A stretch of DNA of 64,000 bases, taken from Paracoccaceae bacterium (GTDB lineage Bacteria; Pseudomonadota; Alphaproteobacteria; Rhodobacterales; Rhodobacteraceae). A program made the position numbers and the translations under genes. The stretch spans positions 41,320-105,319 of the forward strand of contig JAJEBQ010000053.1 of NCBI GenBank assembly GCA_022822495.1, written 5' to 3'. Positions 50,021 through 59,969 of this stretch are shown here, piece by piece. The notes under the pieces are model-generated. The model saw nothing but the letters and a program-made list of their open reading frames with translations. It was not told where the DNA came from and ran no database searches. Position 1 is the stretch's first letter; every line of letters begins with the position of its first letter.

Positions 50021-50212
50021 TTTTTATTAGCGAAAAAACAACCTTGTTCTATCAAATTCCAACAGAGGGTTTGGCCATAATTTAAAGTCATTGCTGATAA
50101 AAAGTAAGTGGTAAATAATATTTTTTATTCTGCTACTTTCTTGAACATTCGTTGCGTGAGCATTGGTTTTGGCCGGTGAGTTTCCTGGTTTGGTCCCTTG
50201 GGTGTGTTGGAT

Positions 50213-51923
50213 TTATTTGAGCATTTTGTAACGTGCATATCTACCTCGACCTATAAGTTTAAGATATGGAGTTTCATTTACTAACTCTCTCATTAATCGA
50301 TAAACCTGATTTCGATTGAAGTGGATAAACTGACGAATTTCTTGATTACTAAGACCAGCATCAGAATATTTAGTTCTATCAGATAAAATCTTGATTACAG
50401 TCTTTTTCGCTGTATCCCAATCATAGTGGCGATGCGTTATATCGGTGGCGTTTTTTGAGAAACGGGCGTACAATTCGGGATTCATAAACCAATAGGTATC
50501 TCGCCCTACGCCACCATGAAAAATGTATCTCTTATTTTCCATAACTAAAAGCTTCTCACGAATTCTATTGACACTCATATGACAAAGATTTGAAGCGCTC
50601 AATGGATCAATTTCTGGATGTCTAAGAAGATATTTTAAAATTAGTAGCTCATCAACATCCAAATTCCTATTGTTTTTATATTCTTCAGCGACAAAGGTTC
50701 GAAAGGAACTGTTCAATGTGCTTTTTGCAAAAGTTACCAGTATGGAATCACCCTTATCCTCAATAAAAGGAGGTTCCTTACCTTCAATTAACAAAGAAGT
50801 AAACATTCGGGAAATTCCGAGGTTACTTCGATTTACTAGACGTAACTTGGTGAGTGCTTCGATGAGAAGTGGATTTCTTGAAGCTGGTTGATGATGAAGA
50901 ATGTTGTTAGGCGTAATACCACCTATAAAACCTCCATTATTACTTATTTCTAACCTGTCAGGATACAATTTAACTAATATTGGCCCAGCAATTCTTAAAT
51001 CAGTATGACTGTAGGAATTCATTAAGGCTTCTCTTAATGCAGTTTCTGGCCATGTTCGATATTCGAAGTGGTATAATCCTTCCTCGTAAGTGGTTATAGG
51101 ATTAAACGGAACCAAAAGTTCTTCAATACGTTGAATGTATATTGGTAATGCACTTACGCGATCCTCTTTATTTATATATTTTGTGTCTGAGACCATTTGC
51201 AAAAAAGTCCAGTTGTTACCGGGGGCAAACTGCATGATAGCTTCTTCGTTTCCTACTAATAAGATCGCAGCCCGCGTAAGTTTATTACGTCTGATTAGAC
51301 CAAGTGTAGTAAGTAAATCAATATCAGTTAAATTAAGTAGGTCAGATGGTGCAAGTTCTTTTCGAGCTTGATCTCTAAGAACTTCCAGAGCGATGGATGA
51401 TAGATATTTGGGATCCACCCTTGCGACGGTTTCGGCTGTGAAATCTGCTTCGCCAGTTTCTATACTGATATTCCCTCTGATTGTCCCTGTAAGTGGTACA
51501 CAATCCTTACCTCTTCGGATTTTTCCTTTACCTTGGGTATCGGTATAAGGAGGGATACCTGATAATATTTGCATAATAAGCAAGCGACCCGTACCCTCGG
51601 GTACATTCAAGACCTCAAAATCAGGGGTTATCTTCGGATCTGTCCTTTCGTATACAATCCTTTTGAGTATATTAGGATCAATTTCAGGAGAGACTCCAAA
51701 TAATAGCGTTTTCACGTCCTTTTACGCCATCAGCAACACCAAATACGACGGACCCTCCGCCACCATTTGCCATGCAAACTGCCATTTCAACAAGGGTATC
51801 AAACGCCTTGTTTTTACTTTTGTTATTCCACTGTTTGAAATCAATTGACTGATTTTCCAAATCGTCAGCAACGCAATCATTCAATTCATCGAGAAGGGCT
51901 TTTATTTCATCTTTGCTGTACAT
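50213..51923 (-). pseudogene. Schlafen-type (AlbA_2) ATP-binding regulator split by a frameshift
   Basis: Two overlapping frames form one gene. From 51923 the N-terminal AlbA_2 domain reads IDFKQWNNKSK, then AVCMANGGGGSVVFGVAD and KGRENAI, stopping at 51684. The other frame continues as FGVSPEIDPNILK and carries a C-terminal HATPase_c_4-like domain (REALMNSYSHTD, then GGFIGGITPNNIL) plus winged-helix parts to 50213. Removing one T from the run at 51698-51700 (AAA on +) would rejoin them (ENAI-IGVSPEID), about 568 residues. Sequencing error cannot be excluded. Such proteins are putative helicase-like or transcriptional regulators often found in variable regions. Confidence 0.75.
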
Positions 51924-52265
51924 GATATCCCTATTTTATACAGGCTTGTGTCATTTCTCAAAAGTCATTCAACATCCATTTCACCTTGTATTGTATGGAT
52001 GAACAAGAAACCAATGAATTTCATGAAAATTTAATCTCTTGGTATTCCTGCTGCGGTTGGTCAAATTTGATCTAACTAGAACCTTTACCGGTCTGTTTAG
52101 ACGATCTTTTTATACTACAGTACCAATATTCCCCTAATATTTTTGCCGAATAAAAAAACAAGAGAACACTATTTTGGGAAGTTCCAAATAGCGAACACCC
52201 TAGTTTCACTTTATCCAATCGAAAACTACGACCAAATAACTAAAAAGTCAAGTTAATCACACCGG
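51924..52265. other. Intergenic region upstream of the AlbA_2 regulator
   Basis: AT-rich and without an intact gene. It should hold the promoter of the leftward AlbA_2 locus. A short frame near 51995 (starting MDEQETNEFHEN, 26 codons) has no recognised relative. No repeat or RNA structure stands out. Confidence 0.3.
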
Positions 52266-52274
52266 GGATACTGG

Positions 52275-52961
52275 CAGGGCTATCGCTTTTGAACGGCCCC
52301 ATTTTGAGGTAAAAGTTCAGCCAAACGGATGCGGTGCAACGTCTAATCGTGATTCCATCCGGCTTTTTCAAGTCTTCCCCAAATGGATGGAGTCCTCTTA
52401 TCTCCCAACATCCGGGCCCGATTGAGGCCGAACCGGCGCAGAACCGCCAAGGCCTCCGGCCCCGTACGGTTGCGTCAATCATTGTCGTTCATGGTAACAT
52501 CAAGAACCCATTGTGTCCCGGTTGCAAAAGTATGAACCCGATGTAAAGGCTGACGATTCGCTGCATTCGCAAAGACTGACGCAAGAGAGGGTTTCATGGC
52601 CTCGGCCCATCAGACCGAAAGGTTGGACAGGGTCCGGCCACGTTCAGAGGGGTGAGGCCAGTGAAGAGATCGGAAAACGCCTCAGGGTCATGAAACGGCG
52701 GAGAAAAGCTTTCTTTTCGCGGCCAAACGGAGCCCTGTCGGGACAGGTGTCACCGCCCGAGAGGACGGTCAATAGGGCCATCATCAGCATGTCATGAAGA
52801 TCATGGCGGGGTGCAAGACGACATCGGGGATCCGTAATCCCCTTATAAACAGGGGAATCATTCGGCATCTTTTGAGCCTCAATAGAATGGTGTCATTTTT
52901 GAGACCGTAGGGGATTAAATAACCAAAAGAGGAAATCAAAATTTTAAAAGCGATTACCTTG
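52275..52961 (-). mobile_element. Degenerate ISAs1-family insertion element with target-site duplication
   Basis: A 687-bp relic. Its ends are CAGGGCTATCGCTTTTGA (left) and the imperfect inverse on the right (AAAAGCGATTACCTTG). GGATACTGG is repeated directly outside both ends (52266-52274 and 52963-52971), a target duplication of the size ISAs1 elements make. On the minus strand it encodes the transposase start (DPRCRLAPRHDLHDMLMM, then LTVLSGGDTCPDRAPFG), a deleted middle, and the end (VLRRFGLNRARMLGDKRTPS, then WGRLEKAGWNHD). Frames are broken, so it is inactive. Confidence 0.87.
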
Positions 52962-53232
52962 AGGATACTGGTCTGGATGGAATTAAAAACTTATAAAAGA
53001 GGTATGATCTTAATCTACAGATTTTGAATGCAAATCAATTTCTCTGTCGAAATACAGGTGTCAATAACATTTAGGTTAAAAACATTCTAACTCCTTTCTT
53101 AAATTTTCATAAAACTGGAATTAGGTTATTCCGATACCCCCAATTCTAATTGTATTAATTTGGCTCTTTCTGTATTTTTATGGAACGCACTTTGAAGAAT
53201 AACATCTAATATTCGGGTATTACGAGACACCT

Positions 53233-55116
53233 ATGGAACCCTTGGCCCTGACTAATGAAATGGTTGTGGTATTAGTACTGCTTGGGTTCACAATATTCCT
53301 CTTTGTCTCGGAAGTTGTCAGGGTCGACTTTGCAGCAATTCTCGTTATGGTTATCCTTGGTGGTATAAGCTATATACCTGGTTTGGAAGGCGTCACAGAC
53401 GTAAATTTACTTTTTGAAGGATTTTCTTCCAATGCAGTACTCTCCATTATTGCAGTCATGATTATTGGAGCAGGTTTGGATAAAACAGGACTCCTGAATA
53501 GTGTGGCAGGGATTATCCTGAAGCTTGGTGGCTCGTCTGAAAAACGTATAATTCCGATCGTATCGGGTACGGTTGGTGTGATCTCAAGTTTTTTGCAAAA
53601 TGTAGGAGCAGCAGCTCTTTTCCTGCCGGTCGTAAGTAGAATCTCAGCAAGAACCAACTTGTCATTGAGTAGGTTGCTTATGCCAATGGGTTTTTGTGCA
53701 ATTCTGGGGGGAACCATGACCATGGTGGGGTCCTCGCCGCTCATCCTCCTCAATGACCTGATCATCAACACCAATAGTTCGCTTGCCGAAGAACATCAAA
53801 TGGAAACATTCAGCCTGTTCTCGGTCACGCCGATAGGAGCAACGCTGATCTTGGCTGGAATTTTATATTTTCTCTTCCTGGGCAAATGGTTTTTGCCTTC
53901 CTCAGGAACAAAGGAAGACGCAACAACAGCACAATCAATGAAGGAATATGTCAAACAACTTTATGGTGTGGATGCTGATATCTTTGAAATTGTCATCCCC
54001 GACAACCACCCCCTGTATGGTGAGAAGTTTGCCGATCTGATGGCGGCATTTAAATTCTATGTCATTTCGTCCTACTACCAGGGCCAAAAATGGCTTGCTC
54101 CATCAGTAGAGGCAGAGATATTGACCCCATGTCGTTTAGCCCTGCTCGGAGATGGGAAGATAATCAAAGATTTTGCCGCAACATTTAATCTTGATATAGA
54201 TCCTGAGATGACGGTTTTTGGCCATGATTTCTCGGTTGATCAATCGGGTATTGCTGAAATAGTCATACCGCCCAATTCAAGGTTGATAGGAAGATGTGCC
54301 CGTGAAGTAAGCCTCAGGAAAACTTATGGTATTAATTTATTGGCTATTCATCGTGGTGAAGAAAACCTCAGCTATGCAGAAGCAAAAGAAGATCCGGCTG
54401 CACAACTGGGATTAATTGATTTTCAGGCAGGCGATTCCCTGGTTGTTCAAACCCAATGGCAGGCACTTTCAAGATTGACAAAAAATAGGGACTTTGTCGT
54501 GGTAACGACAGAGTTCCCCCAAGAGGAATGGCGACCCAAAAAAGTGAGTTGGGCCCTAATCTTCTTTGCAATATCCCTTTCACTTATTCTGTTTACCGAT
54601 ATGAGATTATCTTGGTGTCTCCTCGTGGGGGCGTGTGGCATGATATCAACGAAGGTCCTGTCCATAGATGAGGCCTACCACGCCATTGGTTGGAGCACCG
54701 TCTTCTTATTGGCAAGTTTAATTCCGCTGGGGCGAGCTGTACAAAATACAGGAACTGCAGAATGGATTGCTTACCAGGTATTGCAAGTTCTTGAAGGGTG
54801 GCCAATCTGGGGTATTCAGGCCGGGGTTGCCATTATGGCAACATTCTTTACTTTAGTGATGTCAAATGTAGGTGCAACTGTATTGCTGGTACCACTAGCC
54901 GTATCTATAGCAATACCTCTTGGGGCAAATCCCGCAATATTTGCCCTGACCGTTGCCATCTCCACTTCCAATTCATTTTTAATCCCTACACACCAGGTAA
55001 ATGCCTTGATCATGGGACCAGGCGGTTACCGAGTTATTGATTTTGTACGAACCGGTGGTGTAATGACCATAATTTTTCTTGTTGTTTCACTGATTATGCT
55101 GAATGTCGTATTTTGA
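53233..55116 (+). CDS. SLC13-type permease with two TrkA-C (RCK_C) domains
   Basis: 627 residues. N-terminal helices (about 1-215) are followed by a soluble insertion (about 245-435) holding two RCK_C domains: VIPDNHPLYGEKFADL and VIPPNSRLIGRCAREVSLRK. A second membrane half follows (about 440-627, TLVMSNVGATVLLVPLAVSI). This layout belongs to the divalent anion:Na+ symporters moving dicarboxylates, sulfate or similar. The substrate cannot be read. It precedes the BMP-type importer on the same strand, 53 bp from the likely ATPase start. Confidence 0.87.
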   Translation: MEPLALTNEMVVVLVLLGFTIFLFVSEVVRVDFAAILVMVILGGISYIPGLEGVTDVNLLFEGFSSNAVLSIIAVMIIGAGLDKTGLLNSVAGIILKLGGSSEKRIIPIVSGTVGVISSFLQNVGAAALFLPVVSRISARTNLSLSRLLMPMGFCAILGGTMTMVGSSPLILLNDLIINTNSSLAEEHQMETFSLFSVTPIGATLILAGILYFLFLGKWFLPSSGTKEDATTAQSMKEYVKQLYGVDADIFEIVIPDNHPLYGEKFADLMAAFKFYVISSYYQGQKWLAPSVEAEILTPCRLALLGDGKIIKDFAATFNLDIDPEMTVFGHDFSVDQSGIAEIVIPPNSRLIGRCAREVSLRKTYGINLLAIHRGEENLSYAEAKEDPAAQLGLIDFQAGDSLVVQTQWQALSRLTKNRDFVVVTTEFPQEEWRPKKVSWALIFFAISLSLILFTDMRLSWCLLVGACGMISTKVLSIDEAYHAIGWSTVFLLASLIPLGRAVQNTGTAEWIAYQVLQVLEGWPIWGIQAGVAIMATFFTLVMSNVGATVLLVPLAVSIAIPLGANPAIFALTVAISTSNSFLIPTHQVNALIMGPGGYRVIDFVRTGGVMTIIFLVVSLIMLNVVF

Positions 55117-55169
55117 CTCTCACAAGATAAGAGTTGGGGAGCAATAGGCAAGATTGACTTTGGAGAGTA

Positions 55170-56699
55170 ATCATAAACCAGTCTAGTTTTTTCAACGTCC
55201 AAAACCTTTCCAAGGAATATCCAGGCGTCAAAGCCAATGATCGAATTTCCATGGAGTTGGAAGAAGGAGAAATCTGCGCACTCCTGGGGGAAAATGGATC
55301 TGGTAAATCCACCCTTGTCAAAATGATGTATGGGCTTGTTAAACCTGACGATGGGAAGATGATCTTTCGGTCAAAGGATTATACACCCACCAATCCCAAC
55401 GAAGCGCGTTCGGCCGGCATAGCCATGGTATTTCAGCACTTTTCATTATTTGATGCCCTGACTGTGGCCGAAAATATTGCCTTGGGCATGTCTGATCATC
55501 TTTCCTTCAGTACCCTATCAAAGAATATTGAAGAGAAAGGAAAGGCTTATGGTTTGGCCCTCAATCCAGACAATCTAGTTGGGTCCCTTTCGGCGGGTGA
55601 AAGGCAAAGAGTAGAAATCATCAGATGCCTCCTGCAAAACCCTAAAATTCTCATCATGGATGAACCTACCTCAGTGCTAACACCACAGGAAGCAGATATT
55701 CTGTTTGAAGCACTTAAAAATCTGGCTGAGGAAGGAACAACCATTTTATATATTTCCCACAAGCTGGAAGAGATTAAGGAACTTTGCACAAAAGCTACCA
55801 TTTTGAGAGCAGGGAAAGTCGTGGCAACCTGCAATCCTGAAGAAAAATCAGCCCGCCAATTGGCCGAGATGATGGTTGGAACTTCTATTGGTGCACCAAA
55901 AAGAACAGGCGAGGTAAGAAGCCATGAGGGCACTCCCTTGTTTCAGGTTAAGGATATCGAAAAGGATGCCTCCTCCAGTTTCGGGACTGGTTTGCAAAAG
56001 ATTTCCTTTGAAGTATGGCAAGGCGAGGTCTTCGGGATAGGAGGAATTGCTGGCAATGGCCAGGATGAATTGATGGAGGTGTTGTCTGGTGAAGCACTGC
56101 CAAAAAAGGGATCCATTCTACTTGATGGTAAGGATTTGGCCAGATTGAACCCCAATGAACGACGTAAAAGGGGGTTGTTGTTTGCACCCGAACAAAGGGT
56201 GGGACATGCAGCTGCAGGGGAAATGAATTTGATCGAAAACTCCTATCTTACAGCCGCTGACCGCAAAGCCCTTTCAAAATATGGAATTATCAATTGGTCC
56301 AAAACAACGTCATTTTCCAAAGAAATCATTTGTCATTTTGATGTTCGTACACCAGGTTCTGAAAATCTGGCACAGTCACTTTCAGGTGGTAATCTTCAGA
56401 AATTTGTTATTGGGCGCGAAATCCTCCAAAATCCTGAAGTGTTGATTGTAAACCAACCAACTTGGGGGGTTGATGCTGCAGCGGCGGCAAGTATTCGACA
56501 GAAATTGATGGATTTAGCCGATCAGGGCGCAGTCGTTGTTGTCATTAGCCAGGATATTGATGAATTGCTGGAAGTTTCTGATTACATATCGGTGCTTTCA
56601 GGTGGCAGGCTTAGTAGGGAAAGGCACGTGAAAGGTCTGAGCAGAGAAGATATTGGCTTGATGATGGGTGCATCGCAAGAATTGGCACTGGAGGCATGA
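55170..56699 (+). CDS. BMP-type ABC importer, duplicated ATPase subunit (non-ATG start)
   Basis: 509 residues if begun at the ATC/ATA at 55170-55175. The ATG at 55251 lies only 9 residues before Walker A, yet the preceding in-frame codons read FNVQNLSKEYPGVKANDRIS, which is conserved ABC sequence. No ATG, GTG or TTG occurs upstream in frame before a TGA, but GGAGA lies just before ATC ATA. NBD1: GENGSGKST, LSAGERQRVE, ILIMDEPTSVLTP. NBD2 is degenerate (GIAGNGQDE, LSGGNLQKF, NQPTWGVD), as in sugar/nucleoside importers of this type. It energises the two permeases that follow. Confidence 0.87.
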   Translation: MINQSSFFNVQNLSKEYPGVKANDRISMELEEGEICALLGENGSGKSTLVKMMYGLVKPDDGKMIFRSKDYTPTNPNEARSAGIAMVFQHFSLFDALTVAENIALGMSDHLSFSTLSKNIEEKGKAYGLALNPDNLVGSLSAGERQRVEIIRCLLQNPKILIMDEPTSVLTPQEADILFEALKNLAEEGTTILYISHKLEEIKELCTKATILRAGKVVATCNPEEKSARQLAEMMVGTSIGAPKRTGEVRSHEGTPLFQVKDIEKDASSSFGTGLQKISFEVWQGEVFGIGGIAGNGQDELMEVLSGEALPKKGSILLDGKDLARLNPNERRKRGLLFAPEQRVGHAAAGEMNLIENSYLTAADRKALSKYGIINWSKTTSFSKEIICHFDVRTPGSENLAQSLSGGNLQKFVIGREILQNPEVLIVNQPTWGVDAAAAASIRQKLMDLADQGAVVVVISQDIDELLEVSDYISVLSGGRLSRERHVKGLSREDIGLMMGASQELALEA

Positions 56700-56706
56700 C
56701 TATCTG

Positions 56707-57786
56707 ATGCTTGTATTTGAAAGGCGAAGGCAACCCTCCAAATTCTGGACTACAATTACACCGGTATTGGCAGTGGTGTTAACGATGATTGTCGGCGGCA
56801 TCATGTTTGCTCTCCTAGGAAAGAATCCTGTGGAAGCGATCAGAACCATATTTTGGTCCCCACTTTTTGATCCCAACTTGTCGGCTTATGCCCGACCTCA
56901 AATTTTGGTAAAAGCCGCCCCATTGGTTTTAATTGCCATAGGCTTATCAATTGGCTTCAAAGCCAACATTTGGAACATTGGAGCCGAGGGTCAGTATATT
57001 ATGGGAGCAATCTTTGGGGGCGGAGTCGCCTTGGCCTTATACCCTTTGGAAGCATGGTGGATATTTCCTCTTATGATCTTGTCCGGTATCTTGGGCGGTA
57101 TACTTTGGGCCATGTTACCGGCCTTGTTGAAAATCAAGTTTCGTACAAATGAAATTCTGGTCTCATTGATGCTTGTTTATGTAAGCGAGCATTTTCTGGC
57201 GTCTGTATCATTGGGATTACTCCGTAACCCGGACGGTATTGGTTTTCCGGGTTCAAGGAATTTACAACAATACGCAAGTGCTTCCAACGGCGAGCTGTTC
57301 ACAGGAACAGGGATACATTTAGGAGTCATCGCCGCTTTCGTTTCAATCTTTGCTCTCTACGGATTGATTAAGTTTCACCGGATTGGTTTCCAGGTCAGAG
57401 TAACAGGCCAATCCGAGCGAATTTCCAGATTTGCCGGAGTAAACCCCAATCTGATGGTTATTTTTTGCCTTGCTACTGGCGGTGGATTGGCAGGACTGGC
57501 TGGTATTTTTGAATTATCTGGTCCGACCGGACAACTATCTATAGACTTTAATGTAGGATACGGCTTCACAGCCATCATTGTAGCCTTTCTGGGACGATTG
57601 AATCCCTTCGGGATGGCTTTGGCAGCCTTGCTGATGGCTCTTACCTATATTGGGGGTGAATTGGCCCAGTTCATGTTGAATTTGCCAGCAGCAGCAATAC
57701 AAGCCTTGCAAGGGATGCTGCTTTTCATATTACTTTCAATGGATTTTCTTTCACAATACCGAATAAAGATTCGAAAACTGGCATGA
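56707..57786 (+). CDS. BMP-type ABC importer permease 1
   Basis: 359 residues from ATG 56707, with CTGGAGG 12 bases before it, inside the ATPase end. About ten membrane helices. The BPD_transp_2 motif NIWNIGAEGQYIMGAIFGGG and the later QLSIDFNVGYGFTAIIVAFL are characteristic. It pairs with the next permease as a heterodimer. In related systems these carry nucleosides or purine-like solutes, but other substrates occur. Confidence 0.9.
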   Translation: MLVFERRRQPSKFWTTITPVLAVVLTMIVGGIMFALLGKNPVEAIRTIFWSPLFDPNLSAYARPQILVKAAPLVLIAIGLSIGFKANIWNIGAEGQYIMGAIFGGGVALALYPLEAWWIFPLMILSGILGGILWAMLPALLKIKFRTNEILVSLMLVYVSEHFLASVSLGLLRNPDGIGFPGSRNLQQYASASNGELFTGTGIHLGVIAAFVSIFALYGLIKFHRIGFQVRVTGQSERISRFAGVNPNLMVIFCLATGGGLAGLAGIFELSGPTGQLSIDFNVGYGFTAIIVAFLGRLNPFGMALAALLMALTYIGGELAQFMLNLPAAAIQALQGMLLFILLSMDFLSQYRIKIRKLA

Positions 57787-57792
57787 GGTTAG

Positions 57793-58725
57793 ATGGATTT
57801 TGCTGCAATAAACCCATTACTTTTCATTTCCACCATGGTTGCCGCTTCAATTCCAGTTCTGCTTGCTGCCTTGGGCGAACTGGTGGTTGAAAAATCCGGT
57901 GTCCTCAACCTCGGGGTTGAGGGGATGATGATCATTGGTGCAGTCTGTGGGTTCATTACTATCGTGCATACCGGTTCGCCCCTTCTTGGTGTGTTGGCTT
58001 CAATCATTGCTGGTGGTGTTCTTGCTTTGCTTTTTGGTGTTTTAACCCAAATTCTTCATTCTAACCAGGTTGCAACGGGACTGGCTCTGACCCTTTTTGG
58101 CCTGGGTTTATCGGCCCTGTTGGGCCAAAATTACGCAGGCATAAAGCCCCCTAACTTCCCTAAACCGGCATTGGGTTTTCTGAGTGACCTTCCCATTTTT
58201 GGTCAATTGTTTTTCAAATATGACTATCTCGTATATGTAGCCTTTCTATTGGTCATAGGCGTCAGCTATGTTCTTAGCCGCACACGCTCAGGGCTTATTC
58301 TGAGATCCATTGGTGAAAATCATGATGCTGCCCATGCTTTGGGGTACCACGTCATCCGGGTCCGCTTGGCAGCCATCGTTTTTGGCGGAGGTTGTGCGGG
58401 TTTGGGGGGTGGGTACCTGGCAATGATAAGAGTACCACAATGGACCGAAGGTTTAACGGCTGGTGCTGGCTGGATTGCCTTGGCGCTGGTGGTTTTCGCT
58501 TCCTGGAAACCATATCGTGTTATTTTGGGGGCCTTTTTATTTGGCGGAGTTACGTTACTGCAGTTGAATTTACAGGCGGTTGGTGTTAAACTCAATCCAG
58601 CCTACCTTTCTATGGCTCCATATATTATTACAATTATTGCTCTAGTGGTCATTTCAGGCACAAGTTCAAGATTTGCAACCCTTGCGCCAGGTTCTTTGGG
58701 CAAGTTGTTTCATAAAACCATGTAA
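57793..58725 (+). CDS. BMP-type ABC importer permease 2
   Basis: 310 residues with 8-10 helices. EKSGVLNLGVEGMMIIGAV and IGENHDAAHALGYHVIRVR are the classic blocks of the second permease. It starts 6 bp after permease 1, so it is surely co-transcribed. Confidence 0.9.
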   Translation: MDFAAINPLLFISTMVAASIPVLLAALGELVVEKSGVLNLGVEGMMIIGAVCGFITIVHTGSPLLGVLASIIAGGVLALLFGVLTQILHSNQVATGLALTLFGLGLSALLGQNYAGIKPPNFPKPALGFLSDLPIFGQLFFKYDYLVYVAFLLVIGVSYVLSRTRSGLILRSIGENHDAAHALGYHVIRVRLAAIVFGGGCAGLGGGYLAMIRVPQWTEGLTAGAGWIALALVVFASWKPYRVILGAFLFGGVTLLQLNLQAVGVKLNPAYLSMAPYIITIIALVVISGTSSRFATLAPGSLGKLFHKTM

Positions 58726-58760
58726 AACTATTTCAATCCAGAATTAAGAGGGAATTTATT

Positions 58761-59837
58761 ATGACAAGAAAATTATTTCATAGAGTTGTGGCACTGCTTG
58801 CAACCCTGTTATTATCCTTTGGTTTTGCCAAGGCAGATCCGGCCAAAGTAGGCTTCGTTTATGTAGGTCCCGTAGGAGATTTCGGCTGGACATATGAACA
58901 TGATCAAGGACGCATCGCTGTTGAGGAGGCCTTTGGTGACAAGGTTGAAACGTCCTATGTAGAGAGTGTTCCTGAGGGCGCAGATGCTGAGAGAGTATTG
59001 ACCCAAATGGCGCTTGCCGGCAATGAACTTATCTTTACGACATCCTTTGGATATATGGATCCAACGATAAATGTTGCAGCAAAATTTCCGGATGTAAAAT
59101 TTGAACACGCCACTGGCTACAAGCGAGCTGACAATGTCGCCACCTACAGTGCGCGTTTCTATGAAGGGCGAGCCGTTATCGGACATATTGCTGGTAAAAT
59201 GACCAAAACCAACCAGATCGGTTATATCGCTTCTTTTCCGATCCCTGAGGTGGTAAGAGGGATTAATTCAGCATACATTCACGCCAAAAAAGTCAATCCA
59301 GATGTAGAATTCAAAATTGTTTGGGTCTTTACCTGGTTTGATCCGGCCAAGGAAGCAGACGCTGCGCAAACTCTGATTGAACAAGGTGTGGATGTTATCA
59401 TGCAACACACTGATTCAACAGCTCCCATGAGTATTGCCGAAGAAAAGGGAATTTTTGCTTTTGGTCAAGCTTCAGACATGATGGAATTTGGTCCAACTGC
59501 AAGACTGTCATCAATCATTGATAATTGGGCTCCATACTATGTAGAAAGAACCCAAGCTCTTTTGGATGGTACCTGGGAAAGTGTTGATACATGGGATGGC
59601 ATCTCAACTGGTATGGTTGAAATTGGTGAATTTTCCGAAAGGATACCAGAAGATGTCAGGGCCGAGGCACAAGCCATCTCTGATTCGATTGCCGATGGTT
59701 CCTACCACCCCTTTACGGGTCCTATAAACAAACAGGATGGGTCGGCTTGGCTTGGGGATGGCGAAACAGCCGACGACGGAACCCTACTTGGTATGAATTT
59801 CTATATCGAAGGGCTGACGGGATCAATACCCAACTAA
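58761..59837 (+). CDS. BMP family substrate-binding lipoprotein/periplasmic protein
   Basis: 358 residues. A signal peptide (about 1-25, ALLATLLLSFGFAKA) ends before DPAKVGFVYVGPVGDFGWTY; no lipobox Cys is seen, so it is a free periplasmic protein. The BMP fold has DQGRIAVEEAFGD and TQMALAGNELIFTTSFGYMD. Family members bind nucleosides (PnrA), autoinducers or aromatic-type solutes. Here the operon continues, after a terminator, into aromatic-cleavage-like genes, so the ligand may be a precursor of that pathway. Confidence 0.88.
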   Translation: MTRKLFHRVVALLATLLLSFGFAKADPAKVGFVYVGPVGDFGWTYEHDQGRIAVEEAFGDKVETSYVESVPEGADAERVLTQMALAGNELIFTTSFGYMDPTINVAAKFPDVKFEHATGYKRADNVATYSARFYEGRAVIGHIAGKMTKTNQIGYIASFPIPEVVRGINSAYIHAKKVNPDVEFKIVWVFTWFDPAKEADAAQTLIEQGVDVIMQHTDSTAPMSIAEEKGIFAFGQASDMMEFGPTARLSSIIDNWAPYYVERTQALLDGTWESVDTWDGISTGMVEIGEFSERIPEDVRAEAQAISDSIADGSYHPFTGPINKQDGSAWLGDGETADDGTLLGMNFYIEGLTGSIPN

Positions 59838-59847
59838 CTTTTTGACA

Positions 59848-59873
59848 GGGAGCCTTCCAATCGGGAGGCTCTC
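59848..59873 (+). terminator. Hairpin after the BMP binding-protein gene
   Basis: GGGAGCCTTCC at 59848-59858 pairs with GGGAGGCTCTC at 59863-59873 (mostly perfect, with G-T pairs) around AATC, followed by ATTTAAAA. It may stop most transcripts before the catabolic genes or give the binding protein a more stable mRNA end. Confidence 0.6.
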
Positions 59874-59969
59874 ATTTAAAACCTGAAATTTCATTCCTCC
59901 CCCTGTTTTGGGGAAAAGCGGGAATATTAACAAACTCTGATTAGAACGGTTAACGGTTTAGGATAAGAT

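Noticed and set aside
52513..52797. 94-codon plus-strand open frame
   Set aside because: It is the complement of the ISAs1 transposase relic, which reads on the minus strand.
53370..53774. 134-codon minus-strand open frame
   Set aside because: Antisense to the SLC13 permease.
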